Assembly: GCF_000204055.1 (NCBI RefSeq) | Contig: NW_006768850.1 | Span: 231,624 to 295,623 of the forward strand | DNA from: Melampsora larici-populina 98AG31 | Lineage: Eukaryota > Basidiomycota > Pucciniomycetes > Pucciniales > Melampsoraceae | Direction of reading: 5' to 3' | DNA length: 64,000 nt | Part shown: piece by piece, positions 23,927 through 35,652 of the stretch | How the letters are laid out: every line of letters begins with the position of its first letter | How positions within the stretch are numbered: the first letter of the stretch is position 1 | The notes under the pieces: model-generated | Told to the model about the DNA's origin: nothing | The model's database searches: none | Seen by the model: the letters and a program-made list of their open reading frames with translations, nothing else | Program-made: the position numbers and the translations under genes

Positions 23927-24631
23927 CTTGTTGACCGATTGAAATGTAGATATGGTACAACTCCACCAAAAATCGGTTTCATGCTATGTGCGCATACACC
24001 TTTTGACTTAACTTAAGTCGACAAGTCGACAGAAAGCCTTCCTAAGCCTTCCTTACCCGTTCAGGAGTCAGCTACACGGCACTACAACTTCAGATCACTT
24101 CTTCTCTCCTCACTTCTCGTTTCGATAAAGTGGTCCGAACAAGGCACTGTAGCACTCGATACCTTCTGCCGCTCGAGTATCAGGACGTTGTTCAATGATG
24201 ATAATATGTATCCCTCAAAATATCTTGATTACCACACTTCATTTGAGCTTCGAGGCAGATCAGCTTTTCTTGAAAGATCAAAATGTTCACTTTTTGATAT
24301 CAGAGCTTGACGGCTACCTGAATTCTACAACTTTAGCAGATTCTCAATCAAAGTGTAAACGGCCTTATAGGAAAACAATTAACGCACTATGAGATTTCAA
24401 TAATCATCATCACCATAAGACCTGGTCAATCGTCATCCATGATTCTGGAATTACAGTATAGATGGCGGTGAGAATGATCAAGTCATGTAGTGATTAAATA
24501 CCCAGCGGTTTTGGTCGTTGAGCAGAAAAATGAGTAGTTTGGTTCGCGGTCACGATGTATCATAAGTTGCTGAGTCCGACTTGCAAGTTTTTTGGATCGA
24601 AAATGTAGGCAGAATGCTCCATTGAAACGGG
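23927..24631. other. FRG1 upstream region to left edge of inverted duplication
   Basis: No gene supported. Similarity to the right arm stops near 24632, where CTCAAGTATCACAAG begins, which sets the outer left boundary of the duplication. Confidence 0.5.
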
Positions 24632-24969
24632 CTCAAGTATCACAAGTGGTATTACTCGACATTGTTTGCGTTATGATATCATCGAGCTGGGCTGAAGCCA
24701 GTTAATTTCTTTCACTTCAAAGAGGTAACAAATCCAAGTTTTACTGGCTACAAATTTAACGGATATGAAGGTACTACACTAAAGAGGTTACAAAAGCTTT
24801 GAATCAAAAAAAACAACCAAATTCAACACATCGCTCTCTCGAACATCACTGATAGAGGTCCAAATAAAATGAGGGGACAGGTGTTCATTAATATTTGAGT
24901 AGTCTTTGTGAATACTTCCAATAATCGAGTTATGAAATGTGACTCACCCACTGATATCGCATTAGCTTA

Positions 24970-25447
24970 TTACTCGGTATGTTTCCCGGACCCCATTTTG
25001 TTAAGCTCCTTGAGGTCCACTATCACGGCAGGGTTCCTTTGTCTCTTGTGTTCCCTAGGTGCTTCGGGTGCGCGAGCTCGAACGAACTTAGGCTTTCGGT
25101 AGTAGGGTGTCACCGAATGTTTCTTCTCTCGAGTGGGTATACGAGAGGCAAGGGAAGTTTTTTGGATCTCCATCTCTTTGAGTTTCTCAGAAAGTTGATC
25201 TTCTGGTTTTTTCGAAGATCTTGTGGAATCGTTGCCAGCGTCCTTTTCGGTTGTGAATCTAACCAAATCTAAAACACCTGGGCCTGAATGATTTGTAAAA
25301 GAAGGAGATTCAAGGTGAGTATTTGAATGGTAAAGTTGATGTTGGATGATTATAATTACCTATAAAGGGATGAGAACTTATGCGGTCCTCTGTGCCATCG
25401 GTACGTTGGAAGGCGGTCGATTGGGCGGTGATGTTAGATGAAGCCAT
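24970..25447 (-). CDS. SBP family small basic protein, copy L2 (type B)
   Basis: Exon 1 25360-25447 (88 nt, ATG 25447), phase-1 intron, exon 2 24970-25283 (314 nt); about 133 residues. Exon 1 starts MASSN and ends SSHPFIG; exon 2 opens GPGVLDLVRFTTEK. The middle has a short charged helix (LSEKLKEMEIQKTSL). The C-terminal half is basic (TPYYRKPKFVRARAPE, then REHKRQR) and ends in DLKELNKMGSGKHTE, two residues longer than the type A ending. Stop is TAA, unlike the TGA of the other copies. Several substitutions (REHKRQRNPAV) are unique to this copy. No known domain; a nuclear role is a guess from the basic clusters. Confidence 0.7.
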
Positions 25448-25589
25448 TGTTCAGAAGAGTAAATTTGCTGGTGGTATTGGTGGTGGGTGTTGGTTTTGAG
25501 AATTGGTATGGAGATGGATTGGTTTCAGATGAAGAGGAGGAATGTGTTTTGAAGAAGGAACGTCAAAAGATCCACTATCTTATACCAAG

Positions 25590-25618
25590 GCTTTGTGGGT
25601 GCCTGAATTCCACATTTT
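25590..25618 (-). promoter_or_regulatory. Conserved upstream block of SBP L2
   Basis: Minus-strand GTGGAATTCAGGCACCCACA block, starting about 143 bp before the ATG, followed by GCCTTGGTATAAG, which may hold a TATA-like box. The same block stands before all six copies. Confidence 0.55.
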
Positions 25619-25667
25619 AGAAACTCGTGCGATCAAAGCGTTCACTGTCGTATCAATTACGAACCAC

Positions 25668-25687
25668 GCGACGATAATTATCATCGC
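25668..25687. promoter_or_regulatory. 20-bp near-perfect dyad upstream of SBP L2
   Basis: GCGACGATAATTATCATCGC, an imperfect palindrome centred on ATAATTAT, about 220 bp before the ATG. The same dyad stands at 54388-54407 in the right arm. The symmetry suggests a dimeric regulator; no protein is assigned. Confidence 0.4.
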
Positions 25688-26824
25688 AATAAAATCTGAC
25701 CAATCAGAATGCGAGAATCCTGTAAGGCTGTGATGATCACGTCCTGCGATGGCACGATCTTGAGGGTTCAAACTGTTGGGCAACATGTTGAGTAGTTTGG
25801 TTCGGAATCATGATAAAGGAATTTCTCGAATCGAACCGCAAGCTTTTCTGCCTTGCAGGCATTAACAGAGTCTGAGAGGTGGAGCAGATGAGGTATCAAA
25901 TTCAAGATACCGAGATCGCGGTGAAAGAATGTCCGAGTTAAAAATGACACCCACATTTTTGTCTCTTGAGAAGAGAAATTGAATTCACAACAAGGCCGGT
26001 CCTTTACACAATCAGATTTCGAGTCCTTCAATCTCAAGACAAGAATTATGTGTCACTGATTTTCATAGAAATGAAAGTATATAGCAAGGCTTTTCAAAAA
26101 AGTTTCATTTGCATGATTGAAGGTCACCCTGATTGTAACTCTTACGCGCGTTTCTGGGTATAATTCCTGGACGGGAAGGGATGCGTGTAGGTAAAATCGA
26201 TCCAGCTAGTTGACTTAGAGCCACTAAAAGATCATTCAACGAAGATCTGGTGGCTATCAGGACTCCCTCATCGGATCATGCAGCTGAATTGTACTCGAAC
26301 ACTGGGTATCTTGAGGACTCGAGAGATGAAGGTAACAATCATTTTGACATCATGGAAACTTTTCCTTAAGATACGAGACACTTTTTCCCCTTTGCTCACA
26401 AAGAAGATTTCACTTCCAATACATAATCATAGTCTCTAGCATAGATTCTTCCGACGTGATTGAATATGAACTGATACGGCGCAAGTAACGCAAGTAGTAT
26501 CACTTGAAATGATTTACATTATGAAGTTATTGAGCTGGACAAAAGCCAGTAGATATCTTTCACTTCAAAAAGGTAACATATTCAACTGTTACTGGGTACA
26601 AATCTTACGAACACAAAACAACTACACTGCAAGGTTTACAAAAGGTTTGATTCAAAATGAAATCGCAATCCATCACATCTTTTCCTCGAAGTCCACTGAT
26701 AGAAATTGAAATCAAAGGAAGAAAGAGATGCTTAGTCAAAACTTCAGAAGTCTTTGTGGATCCTATATACCAACAGTTAGATGACCTATGTGACTCACAG
26801 GCTGATACCAGATTGGCTTACATA

Positions 26825-27342
26825 TCACTCGGTAGACTTCCCCAATTTATTAAGCTCCTTTAGGTCAACGGTCACGGCAGATTGCCGCTGCCTCTTGTGT
26901 TGCCTAGGTGGTTCGGGTGTGCGAGCTGGAGCGAATTTGGGTTTTCGGTAATACGGTGTCACAGAAGCTTTCTTCTGTCGAGTTGGTACACGGGAAACTA
27001 GAGAATGTTTTTGGATTTCCATTTCTTCTAGCTTTTCGGAAAGATGCTCTTGTGGACTTTTCGAAGTTTTTGAAGTATCATTGACCGTAGTATTCTCGGT
27101 TGTAAACCTAACCAGATCAAAAGCACCGGGACCTAAATTGTTTTGGAAAAAGAATGCAGGAGTATCAAGTATAGTGGTGATCATGAGATGAAGGAAACAA
27201 AAAGTTAGCAGGTAAACGTAATTGTTGATGGTAATGTTTGACAATTATAATTACCTATGAAGGGATTTTGGCTGTTGAGGTCCTCTGGGACACCGCTGCG
27301 TTGTGAAGTGACTGACTTATTGAGGACGTTGGTGGTAGACAT
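26825..27342 (-). CDS. SBP family small basic protein, copy L1 (type A)
   Basis: Exon 1 27255-27342 (ATG 27342), exon 2 26825-27132 (308 nt); 131 residues. The N-terminus is type A: MSTTNVLNKSVTSQRSG, then NSQNPFIG. Exon 2 reads GPGAFDLVRFTTENTTVND, a charged segment HLSEKLEEMEIQKHSL, then RKPKFAPARTPEPPRQHKRQ and ends LGKSTE. It differs from its inverted partner at 52742-53244 at about seven of 102 exon-2 residues, with no frame damage in either. It lies about 1 kb downstream of the left Gag-like gene, same strand. Function unknown. Confidence 0.72.
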
Positions 27343-27480
27343 TTTTACGATGTTTGAATTTATTGGAGTGGGTGGTGGTTTAGATGTTTGTTTTTGAAAG
27401 TTGTTATGGAAGTGGATTGGATTGAGATAAGAATTCTTGATGGAGAAGGAAGTTCGAAATGTCCACTAATTTATATCAAA

Positions 27481-27509
27481 GCTTTGTGGGTGCCTGAATT
27501 CCACATTTT
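27481..27509 (-). promoter_or_regulatory. Conserved upstream block of SBP L1
   Basis: Same block as the other copies, about 139 bp before the ATG; followed by TTTGATATAAATT, an A/T-rich TATA-like stretch. Confidence 0.55.
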
Positions 27510-28336
27510 GCAAAATCAAGCGATCAAAGCGTTCACCGTCTCATATAAAATCAACAATTACAAACCACGCGACGATAATTAACATCACGCGAAAATCTGG
27601 CCAATCAGAAGTCAGCATTTCCCAAAGATGGCTGTGATGATCACGTCCTGTGATGCTGCGATTGAGGGGTTTAAGCCGCTGAGAGAGATGTTGAGTAGAT
27701 TGGTTTGGAACCATGACATATCAGCATCTCGATCCGAATAGCAAGCTTTGCGAACTTGGACACACCGCAAAATATATTGTGAGAACTGAAGCTAATCAGT
27801 ATCAAATGGAAAACACAAAGAGGACGGTGAAAGAAATGAGTGATCCTAAAGTCCCTGGAAACTTTGGAAAGTTAGGCTTGGCTTCACTCTTAGAGATGCT
27901 GCGAATCATGCAGGAATTGATCAAGCACACGTCTTGGTTCCTCTATGGCCACACAGTCCCTCTCATGGGGTTCTGACTCATAGCAGAACTTTCAATGAAG
28001 GTTGGGAAAAGCTCTCACCAGAAATGGATTTTGGGACCTCTCATAAAGTCGCATCAATAAAGTGTGGTGAGAACCACATCTCTCAAGGTAAATTTTTGTT
28101 TAGTGCCAATTCTTTCACGAATCTTCTGGCGCAGTCAGCAAGTAAACATAGATCTAAAGTATTAAATCGTGATAATATGACTGATTTGAGGTCGAAACAT
28201 CCAAGCTTTTTCCTGCACGTACCAAAAACCCATCCCATATCCCTGAAATTGTCCCAATTCATCAGCCTATGAGTATACAAGATGTGGTGGGATCGTAAGT
28301 GATGGTGAGCGATCAAGTCAGATTGACAAGTGGGAT

Positions 28337-29098
28337 TTATTTTCCTTTTCTTCGAGGGGGATATTCGGGTGGTTCATACCATTGAAAACTAGGTTTTGTA
28401 GGATTTGATGGAATCTTAAACAGAGTCATATTCGATTTCGGAGGAAAATCGGATAACGGTGGTGTCTTTCGTTTTCCGGAAGCAGAAGACACCGACGGAG
28501 TTGTTGGGCACATCGGTGGAGTTGGCATGTTAAAAATCATTAGATCTTCTTCAAGACGTCTCAAAACATATTCTACGTCATGAGTATCGTTCAAGTCTTG
28601 AGAGATCAGTTGTACACGATAATCGAACGGTCCACGAAGCTTAGCTAAGATCATCACGATTAATAATTTTGTTGAGATCTCGAGTTGAGCTTTAGAAAAT
28701 TCATTAATTGATGTTCTTATCTCATTACAAAAGGTAGCAAGATTAGTGTTGTATTGGATGTTTTCAAACTTTTTGTATAGAGTTGTATGATTGATTATAC
28801 CATTCATTGAATATCTTCCTTCAAGGTATTTCCATAAACTAGATCTTGTTTTGGGTTGGTTGATAGTGTGAGCGTTTGCGATCAATAAAGATTGTTGGTC
28901 TAGATGGCCAATTATAACGTCATAAGCTTTTCTCTCTAGTACTGTGAACCAGTGCAAATCTTCAGCCGAGAAATCTTCAGTCATCGAAGGATGCCTTAAA
29001 GTTATTTCCAACAGTTGAAGTCTTTTGAGTTTGTCTTCCATCTTGGGTTTCCAAGACTCGTAATTGGTATCGGTCAAGAGTATTTGTTCGTTCGGCAT
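28337..29098 (-). CDS. Stand-alone copia-type Gag-like protein, left copy
   Basis: 253 residues from ATG 29098. The N-terminus NEQILLTDTNYESWKPKMED matches the copia Gag entry motif (NY..W...M, DUF4219 type). The body (LWKYLEGRYSMNG, TTLYKKFENIQ, EISTKLLIVMILAKL, VEYVLRRLEED) follows the UBN2/copia Gag helical pattern. The C-terminus is Pro/Ser-rich, ends PPRRKGK, and has no CCHC zinc knuckle. No protease, integrase, reverse transcriptase or terminal repeat was seen nearby. Upstream the frame stays open to 29194 through a 60-bp in-frame tandem duplication, but the right copy is probably spliced just before this point. In copies R and M an intron acceptor precedes the ATG. Could be a domesticated Gag or the remnant of a defective element; the intact frame favours the first. 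Confidence 0.7.
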   Translation of the reverse strand: MPNEQILLTDTNYESWKPKMEDKLKRLQLLEITLRHPSMTEDFSAEDLHWFTVLERKAYDVIIGHLDQQSLLIANAHTINQPKTRSSLWKYLEGRYSMNGIINHTTLYKKFENIQYNTNLATFCNEIRTSINEFSKAQLEISTKLLIVMILAKLRGPFDYRVQLISQDLNDTHDVEYVLRRLEEDLMIFNMPTPPMCPTTPSVSSASGKRKTPPLSDFPPKSNMTLFKIPSNPTKPSFQWYEPPEYPPRRKGK

Positions 29099-29191
29099 GG
29101 TTCGTATGTCCAACAGGCTATCAAAGTAAGAGGTCAAGAGTATTTGTTCGTTCGGCACGGTTTGTATGTCCAGCAGGCTTTCAAAGTAAGA
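29072..29191 (-). repeat. 60-bp tandem duplication at the Gag-like gene start
   Basis: Units 29072-29131 and 29132-29191 are nearly identical, preserve the frame (20 codons each) and repeat the MPNEQILLT region. The upstream unit has GTG where the downstream one has ATG. The right copy has a single unit. Confidence 0.75.
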
Positions 29192-30780
29192 CACCGATGA
29201 TGAGTAAATATATCGACGATGGATTAATTTGACAAAGAGTCAAAACGAACCTGGTAAAAGGAAAGGTACATCGACTGATATACCCAGTTCGCGTGGTTCA
29301 TAAAATCCTTTCTTTGTAGTATCGAACACAAGCAGTATGCTCAGTGAACCAAATGAGTCGCTGAGTGGAAAATCCCTAAGCTTAACTAAGCCCCACACCT
29401 TGTAAGGGCTCTTTCACCTTTCTTCTCAGCTCTCATCACTTCATCCCTTTCTGGACTCAGCTCTTCAAGAACCTGGAATGCGCCCATAGACTTATCTGAT
29501 GAAAACCGTTTTCGGGTTTTTGAGCTCTACACTACACCCCAGTCCTCGCCTGGAGGTATCAAGCCCTTTAAACGACGCGCATCGTCTAAGGCTACCCCAC
29601 AAGACTTGTCGTAGCTTCGATGCTTGGTTCATCGCGGCGTAAAACACAAAGGCATGAAAACCTATCCTCAAGACCATATTTCGGGTGTTACACTGGATTA
29701 TCTCAGGAACCAGTGGCGCTAAAGGGTTGGAAATCAGCGCATCCAAACGCCTTTAGCCAGGCGCATCTTTTGCTCTCATGTACTTGTCAAAACATGCAGT
29801 GCAGTCCTTCTATGACCCCCAAAACCTAATAAGAAATGTTAAGGTTCTTGTCAGGCGCATCCATATTCCAGGGTTCTGCAATGAAGTTACTCAGACTCGA
29901 CATTCTGTGATTCAGACTAAAATATTTGTAAAGGTTTGACAATCATGTGGTGGGCGCGGCGCGTTCGGCGTGTCAAAAGGCGCGCCCATACGCAAGACTT
30001 GGATGATCTGAAGCATAGAAGGTCTTCTTGGGCTTAATCTTGGGCTAGAGGAAGCCTATCACATTTTCACTTTGGTTTGTGTAACTTTTGAGCCAGAGAA
30101 ATATCTACAGATGAGCCCCACTTGGGATATTTTTGGTGTTAATTGTTCATCTGAGTTGTGGGATCCTTAAAATAGTCCTTAAACAAAAATGTTCTGTGAT
30201 TGTTATCTCAAAAGTGTGGTTATCCTGACTTGAAACACCTTTTCTCATGTCCCCATTTGTGTTTGAGCTTCATCACAGCCTTGATTTTGGTTTTTGAGAT
30301 GGGTTTTTCATGTTTTTCATGTTTTTTTGCTCAAGAGGCGCACCCACATGTGCCCTGCTATTTGGACACATTTCAGACACAGGATTCTGCGCCTGGGTGT
30401 GGCTCTCTGGCAAATCTGTGCCCAATACCTGATTTGACAAAGCATCAGCAGGTGTAGACAAGACACAGCTGAGTAAATCAATAAGTACAAGTACTAAACT
30501 TGACTAACATGAATGGCCAGGGGAGGATTTCAGATAACTAATTTTAGAGTCTTTTCCCTCAATGGAGATCAATAAAGCACAAGCAGCATACAAAACACCT
30601 TTGTAAAGGTTTGAAAAACTATCAGCAGGTGTTGACAAAATAAATCTGAGTAAAACAATAAGTACATGTGCTTAACTTATCAAACCTGAATGGTCAGGGG
30701 AGGATTATAGATGATTAACTAGGTGTAGAAAAAGGTGATGAGAGAAGAAAGTAACAGTAATAAAAATACATGTAAGACTG

Positions 30781-33130
30781 CTTTAGTGAAGTTCTTGATG
30801 ATATAGTAAGAAGAGAAATGACAAATTGGTATAACTCACTCTCAGAATCCTTTTTCTTCAATGGGGGAAAAAGATTCCAAGTGCAAACAGCAACAAGATA
30901 TTAAGTATCAGAGAGAGAGAATCATTCCATCTAACTATCATAATGATTTTTGAGTACACTGACCCATTGAATTTCCAAGCCAGTCAAAATCTTCTAGTAA
31001 CTCCTTAATTTCTGATCATTTTTCAATGTCACCTAATTCAGCTTGACCCAATATCCTTTAACTACATTCATACATTCATAATACAATTATTCATTTTCCT
31101 TCTCAACCATCTTCATCAGCCTCAATGTTTTTGAACCCAAAGTAAGCTTTACAATACTCCAACAGTTTCAAGTTCAAGGTTTTCATGTATTCTTGCACTA
31201 CAAGAAACTGTACCTTGTTGGAAAGTATGCTTCAGTTTTTTAGATTGGAGCACCTTTTTAGGAATCTCATGGGCCTTATGAAGTTTTCTTATGGATACTT
31301 TTTCCAAATTCTTAAAAAAATCAGTGGTCTCTGAGATAACACATACATTTTTACAGTACTCAAAAGATATGTGTTTTCATGGAGTATGTACTACAAAGAT
31401 TCTTTACAAAAGGCAAGACAGAATCGTGGGCTGAACTTGGAATGTGCTGCACTAAATGCCTGCAGAGGTCAACAGAGAGTCCCCCCACATGCTTCAACTT
31501 CCTCAGAATATTTGTGTCTGATTTAATTTGTGACAACATCTGTGGACTTGAGCAAATCAGAGTACACTGGCTGAGCAGGTATCTCAACCGTGGAGTGCTC
31601 TGGAGCAGGTAGATCTGTGCTGTGGGTGTGGTGTTTGACAACTTGAAGAATCCATTGGAGTCCAGGTCTCAAGGGTACGTACATAATCATTGGTGGGATC
31701 AAATAGTTTGCAAACAGACCTTGTATTAACTTTAGAAATGATTTTCAATGATACCAAGCTATAGAAGATGTAGGGAGCATCTTTGTTGGTAGAAAAGATG
31801 AATTTGTGATGATGTGTTGAGCTTGTGATGATTTGTGTGGAACTGATGGAGTCATATGGCTTTGGAGAGATTTGAAGGCATTTAGATTCAAGGTTTGCCA
31901 TTCTGCCTGCAAGAAATTATGTGTTTTGTGAACAAAAAACCATTGAATAGGGTAGAGTATAGGTCACTAGGCATATGGTGAATTGTAGAGGCAACTGTAT
32001 GAAAAAAAATGAACTTGAAATACCTAACTGTACCCGCCAACTCCAGCAAGGGCAAGGGACCAACATGTAAAAACAAAATCTTGATCCACTTCTGTTGGGG
32101 CTCTTTGACAACAATCAGCCTCATTATAAAAGTGTCTTTGATGAAGGATGTGCAAGTTGATCTCTTCTACAAGCCACAACTCTCACTTTCTCAATAACCC
32201 AGGTGGCTCTGGATATACATAGAACAGTTTTTTTGAAAGTGCACTGAAATTTGAATCACAAACAACATCACTGTACATTTTGACTTTGAGACCTGAAAAT
32301 GTCTATATAGTCATCTCTGACATAACCCATACCCAAAAAATGTTGCCCAAAAGTATGGGTTTTGCTAGAGTATAGGTTACCTCAATCTCTTTCAAAAGCC
32401 ATAATTATATATTTGCAGACAAAATATGGGTTATGGCAAAGATTGTACAAAACAAAAAATTGACTTCTTGGGAAACCTTAAAAAACATATCAGAAAAAGT
32501 CTGCTGCGCTGCTTTACAGCTTTAACACGTAGCAATTGGCAGTGTCTAACAGAGGCTTGGATGGCCCTTTCATACCCCTGCACTTCTTGTGCATTGTCAC
32601 TTTCCAAGTCAGATAGCATGATATCTGAGGCTTTGTTGTTGTTGTGGTGGTATATTTCCTACTATAGATTCTTTTTCATTTGCTTCTTGTTGCATATTTT
32701 CAAATTTCTTGAAACCTTCCTCAATATTGGCCACAATGTATTTGGACAAGTTCGGAGGAAGTATCATATAATTGAGTTTGTGATGTGCGGTGTGTGAAAG
32801 TTAAATAGGGTTGAATAGTGTTAGTATCAATAGAGTTTGTCTGTAAATCTTTATGTTTAGAGTTTTTTAAGACTCCGTCAGTCATTTTTTTTTCAAATGA
32901 CCCCTGACTTTTATGGGTCATGAACTCTGGTTCCCTTCAAAAACCTTATGGGTTATGGGGTACTACAAAGTTATGGGTTATGTACCCACTTTCCCGGAAT
33001 TTTTTCTGCAGATGGCCAGCTTTGTGTGGGTTTTGATGGAGTATGGCTTACAGCACCAATGGGTTATGTCAGAGACGATGTATGTATCTTGGAACCACTC
33101 AAGCTATTTGTAAACTAAGAGTGCAAGATT
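30781..33130. other. Gene-poor spacer
   Basis: AT-rich and broken in all frames. Minus-strand frames at 31360-31641 and 31584-31901 have protein-like composition but no domain, no start context and no splice chain; they may be element remains. No RNA gene recognised. Confidence 0.4.
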
Positions 33131-33139
33131 TTAGAGGCT

Positions 33140-33990
33140 ATCAAGGTAAGAATTCTTCATCTTAGATCTGGGGAAGGTTAGAGTTATGAAAAAACACTTC
33201 ATCATAGGTTCATTCTTTTGAAAATCTCAGACAGAACACATGCCAAGTTTTGGTTGTACAGTATGGTGTGCTACACCAAAGATAAGGAAAGGCCCCACAA
33301 ATCTTGAAATTCTATGTGAGCCTGTACTTCCCAACTTGGTAAGTTCATTCTTTTGAAAAGCACTAACAAAACTCTTGCCAATATTTTGTGCGGTGCAGTA
33401 TGGTGTGCCACCCCAAAGATGAGGAAAGGCCTACAGGATCTTGTAATTCTAGATGACCCTGTGGTTTTCAAATTGGTGAGAGGGCAAGATATTTGAAAAC
33501 CAAGAGTGCCAGGTTGTAGAGGAGATCAAGGCATGTATTCTTCATCTTTGAGCTGGGGCAAGTTAGACTCAGAGTAGTAACAAGGTTTTCTTATAAGCCC
33601 CTTCTTTTGAAAAGCCCAGACAGACCCTATGCCAAGTTTTGTGGGGTACAGTATGGTGTGCCACACCAAATATAAGGAAAGGCCCCAAGAATATTGATAT
33701 TCTATGTGAGCCAGCAATTTACAACTTGGTGAGAAGCCAAGAGCACTTTCAAGATCCCCTCATCCACAGCTTTTCAAAAGTCGCTTTTCTAGGATGACCC
33801 ATTGAACATTACAAGAGCTATGTGAGCTGATGTATTTCTACATGTAGAGCCCATGTCTCTGAATTAAATCAATGCTCTGAATGAAAAGACCAAAAAGGTT
33901 GCATTGCTCCACTTAAAGCTGATTTTGAGAAGCTCTGAATGAGAGGATCTCAAAGGCACTCTTGGCTTATCACCAAGTCAAGAACTGCCA
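33140..33990. repeat. Degenerate repeat cluster with palindromic unit
   Basis: A unit of about 140-200 bp with CAGTATGGTGTGCYACNCC, AAAGGCCCC and CTATGTGAGCC recurs near 33230-33345, 33350-33480 and 33600-33735. Next to it, 33727-33990 is palindromic (CTTGGTGAGAAGCCAAGAG at the left, CTCTTGGCTTATCACCAAG at the right). The same material, inverted, returns at 63520-63900. Probably a non-autonomous foldback element family. Confidence 0.6.
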
Positions 33991-35008
33991 GTTCACACAA
34001 GATTTCAAGATACGTTGGGCCTTTCTTTATCTTTAGTGCTGTTACCATCAGTTTAAGTTCCAGCAAGTGGACCTGTTTGATGCTCTATCTCTCACCAAAA
34101 CACAATATGGGCATCTCTCAACTTTTCACAAGATGGGGAACATGCAGAGTGATGTTTAGCCAACACTTCAACCTTGGAACAATCTATTAAGAAGGTTAGA
34201 TTTGCTTTGAGACAGTAACAAGATGCAGTGACACAATCAGAGTAGGAGTCCTTTCAATTCCAAGAAAAGAGTGTGTCAATGATTTTCATAGCAAAGGAAG
34301 TGTATAGAATGGCTTGTCATGCAGAAGAATTTGTCACCCTGATTGTGACTAATAAAACTTCCTAGCAGGAAGGGAAATATGGAGATGACATTGATTTTGT
34401 TAGCTGACTCAAAGCCATTAGAGGATTATTCAATGGACTTTATCTGGTGTCTATCAAGTCTCCCTCATTGGATCATATAGCTGAATTGCGCTCGGACACT
34501 GTGTCTCTTGAGGACTCCAAAGGAGAACTGACAATGATTTGAAATCATGGAAACTTCTCCTCAAGATACAACACCCTTTTTCTTCTTTACTCATGAAGAA
34601 ATTTTTGCCTCCAACATAGAATACTAGCCCGTACTCCGTAGTGTAAACTCTTGCGAAGTGATTGAATATGACTCATGTATCACAAGTAGTATTACTCGAC
34701 ATTGTTTGCATTACAAGATCATCGAGCTGGACAGAAGCCAGTTATTTTCTTTCACTTCAAAGAGATAACAAATCCAAATTTTACTGGCTACAAATCTTAC
34801 GGGTACAAAGTTACTACACTAAAGGAGTTACAAAAGTTTCGAATCAAAAAGAATTCCGAATTCACCACATCGCTCTCTCGAAGTCCACTGATAGAAATCC
34901 AAATAAAATGAGGGAAAAGGTGTTCATTAACATTCGAGAAGTCTTTGTGAATACTGCCAATAATTGAGTTACGAAATGTGACTCACCCACTGATATCACA
35001 GTAGCTTA

Positions 35009-35480
35009 TCACTCGGTAGATTTCTCCAATTTGTTGAGCTCCTTGAGGTCTATGGTCACGGCAGATTGCCTCTGCCTCTTATGTTGCCTAGGTGGTTCGG
35101 GCGCGCGAGCTCGAACAAACTTAGGCTTTCGGTAGTACGGAGTCACCGAAGGTTTCTTCTCTCGAGTTGGTATACGAGATACAAGAGAAGTTTTTTGGAT
35201 TTCCATCTCTTCGAGTTTTTCAGAAAGATGATCTTCTGGCTTTGTCGAAGATCTTGGAGTATCGTTGACAGTTTTGTTCTCAGTTGTGAATCTAACCAAA
35301 TCTAAAACACCAGGGCCTAGATGATTTGCAAAAGAAGGAGATTCAAGGTGAGTATTCATATGGTAAAGCTGATGTTGGATGATTATAATTACCTATAAAG
35401 GGATGAGAGCTTATGCGGTCCTCTGTGCCATCGGTACGTTGGAAGGCGGTCGATTGGGCGGTGATGTTAGAGGAAGCCAT
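35009..35480 (-). CDS. SBP family small basic protein, copy M (type B start)
   Basis: Exon 1 35393-35480 (ATG 35480), exon 2 35009-35316 (308 nt); 131 residues. It starts MASS like type B but ends LEKSTE like R2. Exon 2 carries ENKTVNDTPRSSTKPEDHL, a mix of type A and type B words. RKPKFVRARAPEPPRQHKRQ gives the usual basic end. The intron reads open in frame, so the exon limits rest on the conserved 88/308 pattern and GTAATT...CTAG signals. The mosaic of A and B features suggests gene conversion between copies or an ancestral state. Confidence 0.7.
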
Positions 35481-35623
35481 TATTCAGAAAAGTGAATTTA
35501 TTGGAGTTATTGGAGGTGGGTGTTTGTTTCGGAGAATTGGTATGGAGATGGATTGGTTTAAGATGAAGAGGATGAATGTGTTTTGAAGAAGGAACGTCAA
35601 AGGATCCACTATCTTATACCAAG

Positions 35624-35652
35624 GCTTTGTGGGTGCCTGAATTCCACATTTT
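35624..35652 (-). promoter_or_regulatory. Conserved upstream block of SBP M
   Basis: Same upstream block, about 144 bp before the ATG, followed by CCTTGGTATAAGATAG. Confidence 0.55.

Larger units (their letters stand above)
24632..30780 (-). repeat. Left arm of large inverted duplication
   Basis: In reverse complement this stretch matches 49140-57305. It carries one Gag-like gene and two SBP genes in the same order as the right arm, which has three SBP genes. Matching non-coding parts include the region around GGCGCGCC near 29985/49925 and the ends near 30780/49140. Arms differ by substitutions, one SBP unit and small indels, so this is a real old duplication and not one sequence assembled twice. 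Confidence 0.8.

Noticed and set aside
28337..29194. Active copia retrotransposon
   Set aside because: No protease, integrase, reverse transcriptase, primer site or paired long terminal repeats were seen near any Gag-like copy.
31360..31901. Two minus-strand frames as one gene
   Set aside because: They overlap in different frames without a plausible intron and show no family similarity.
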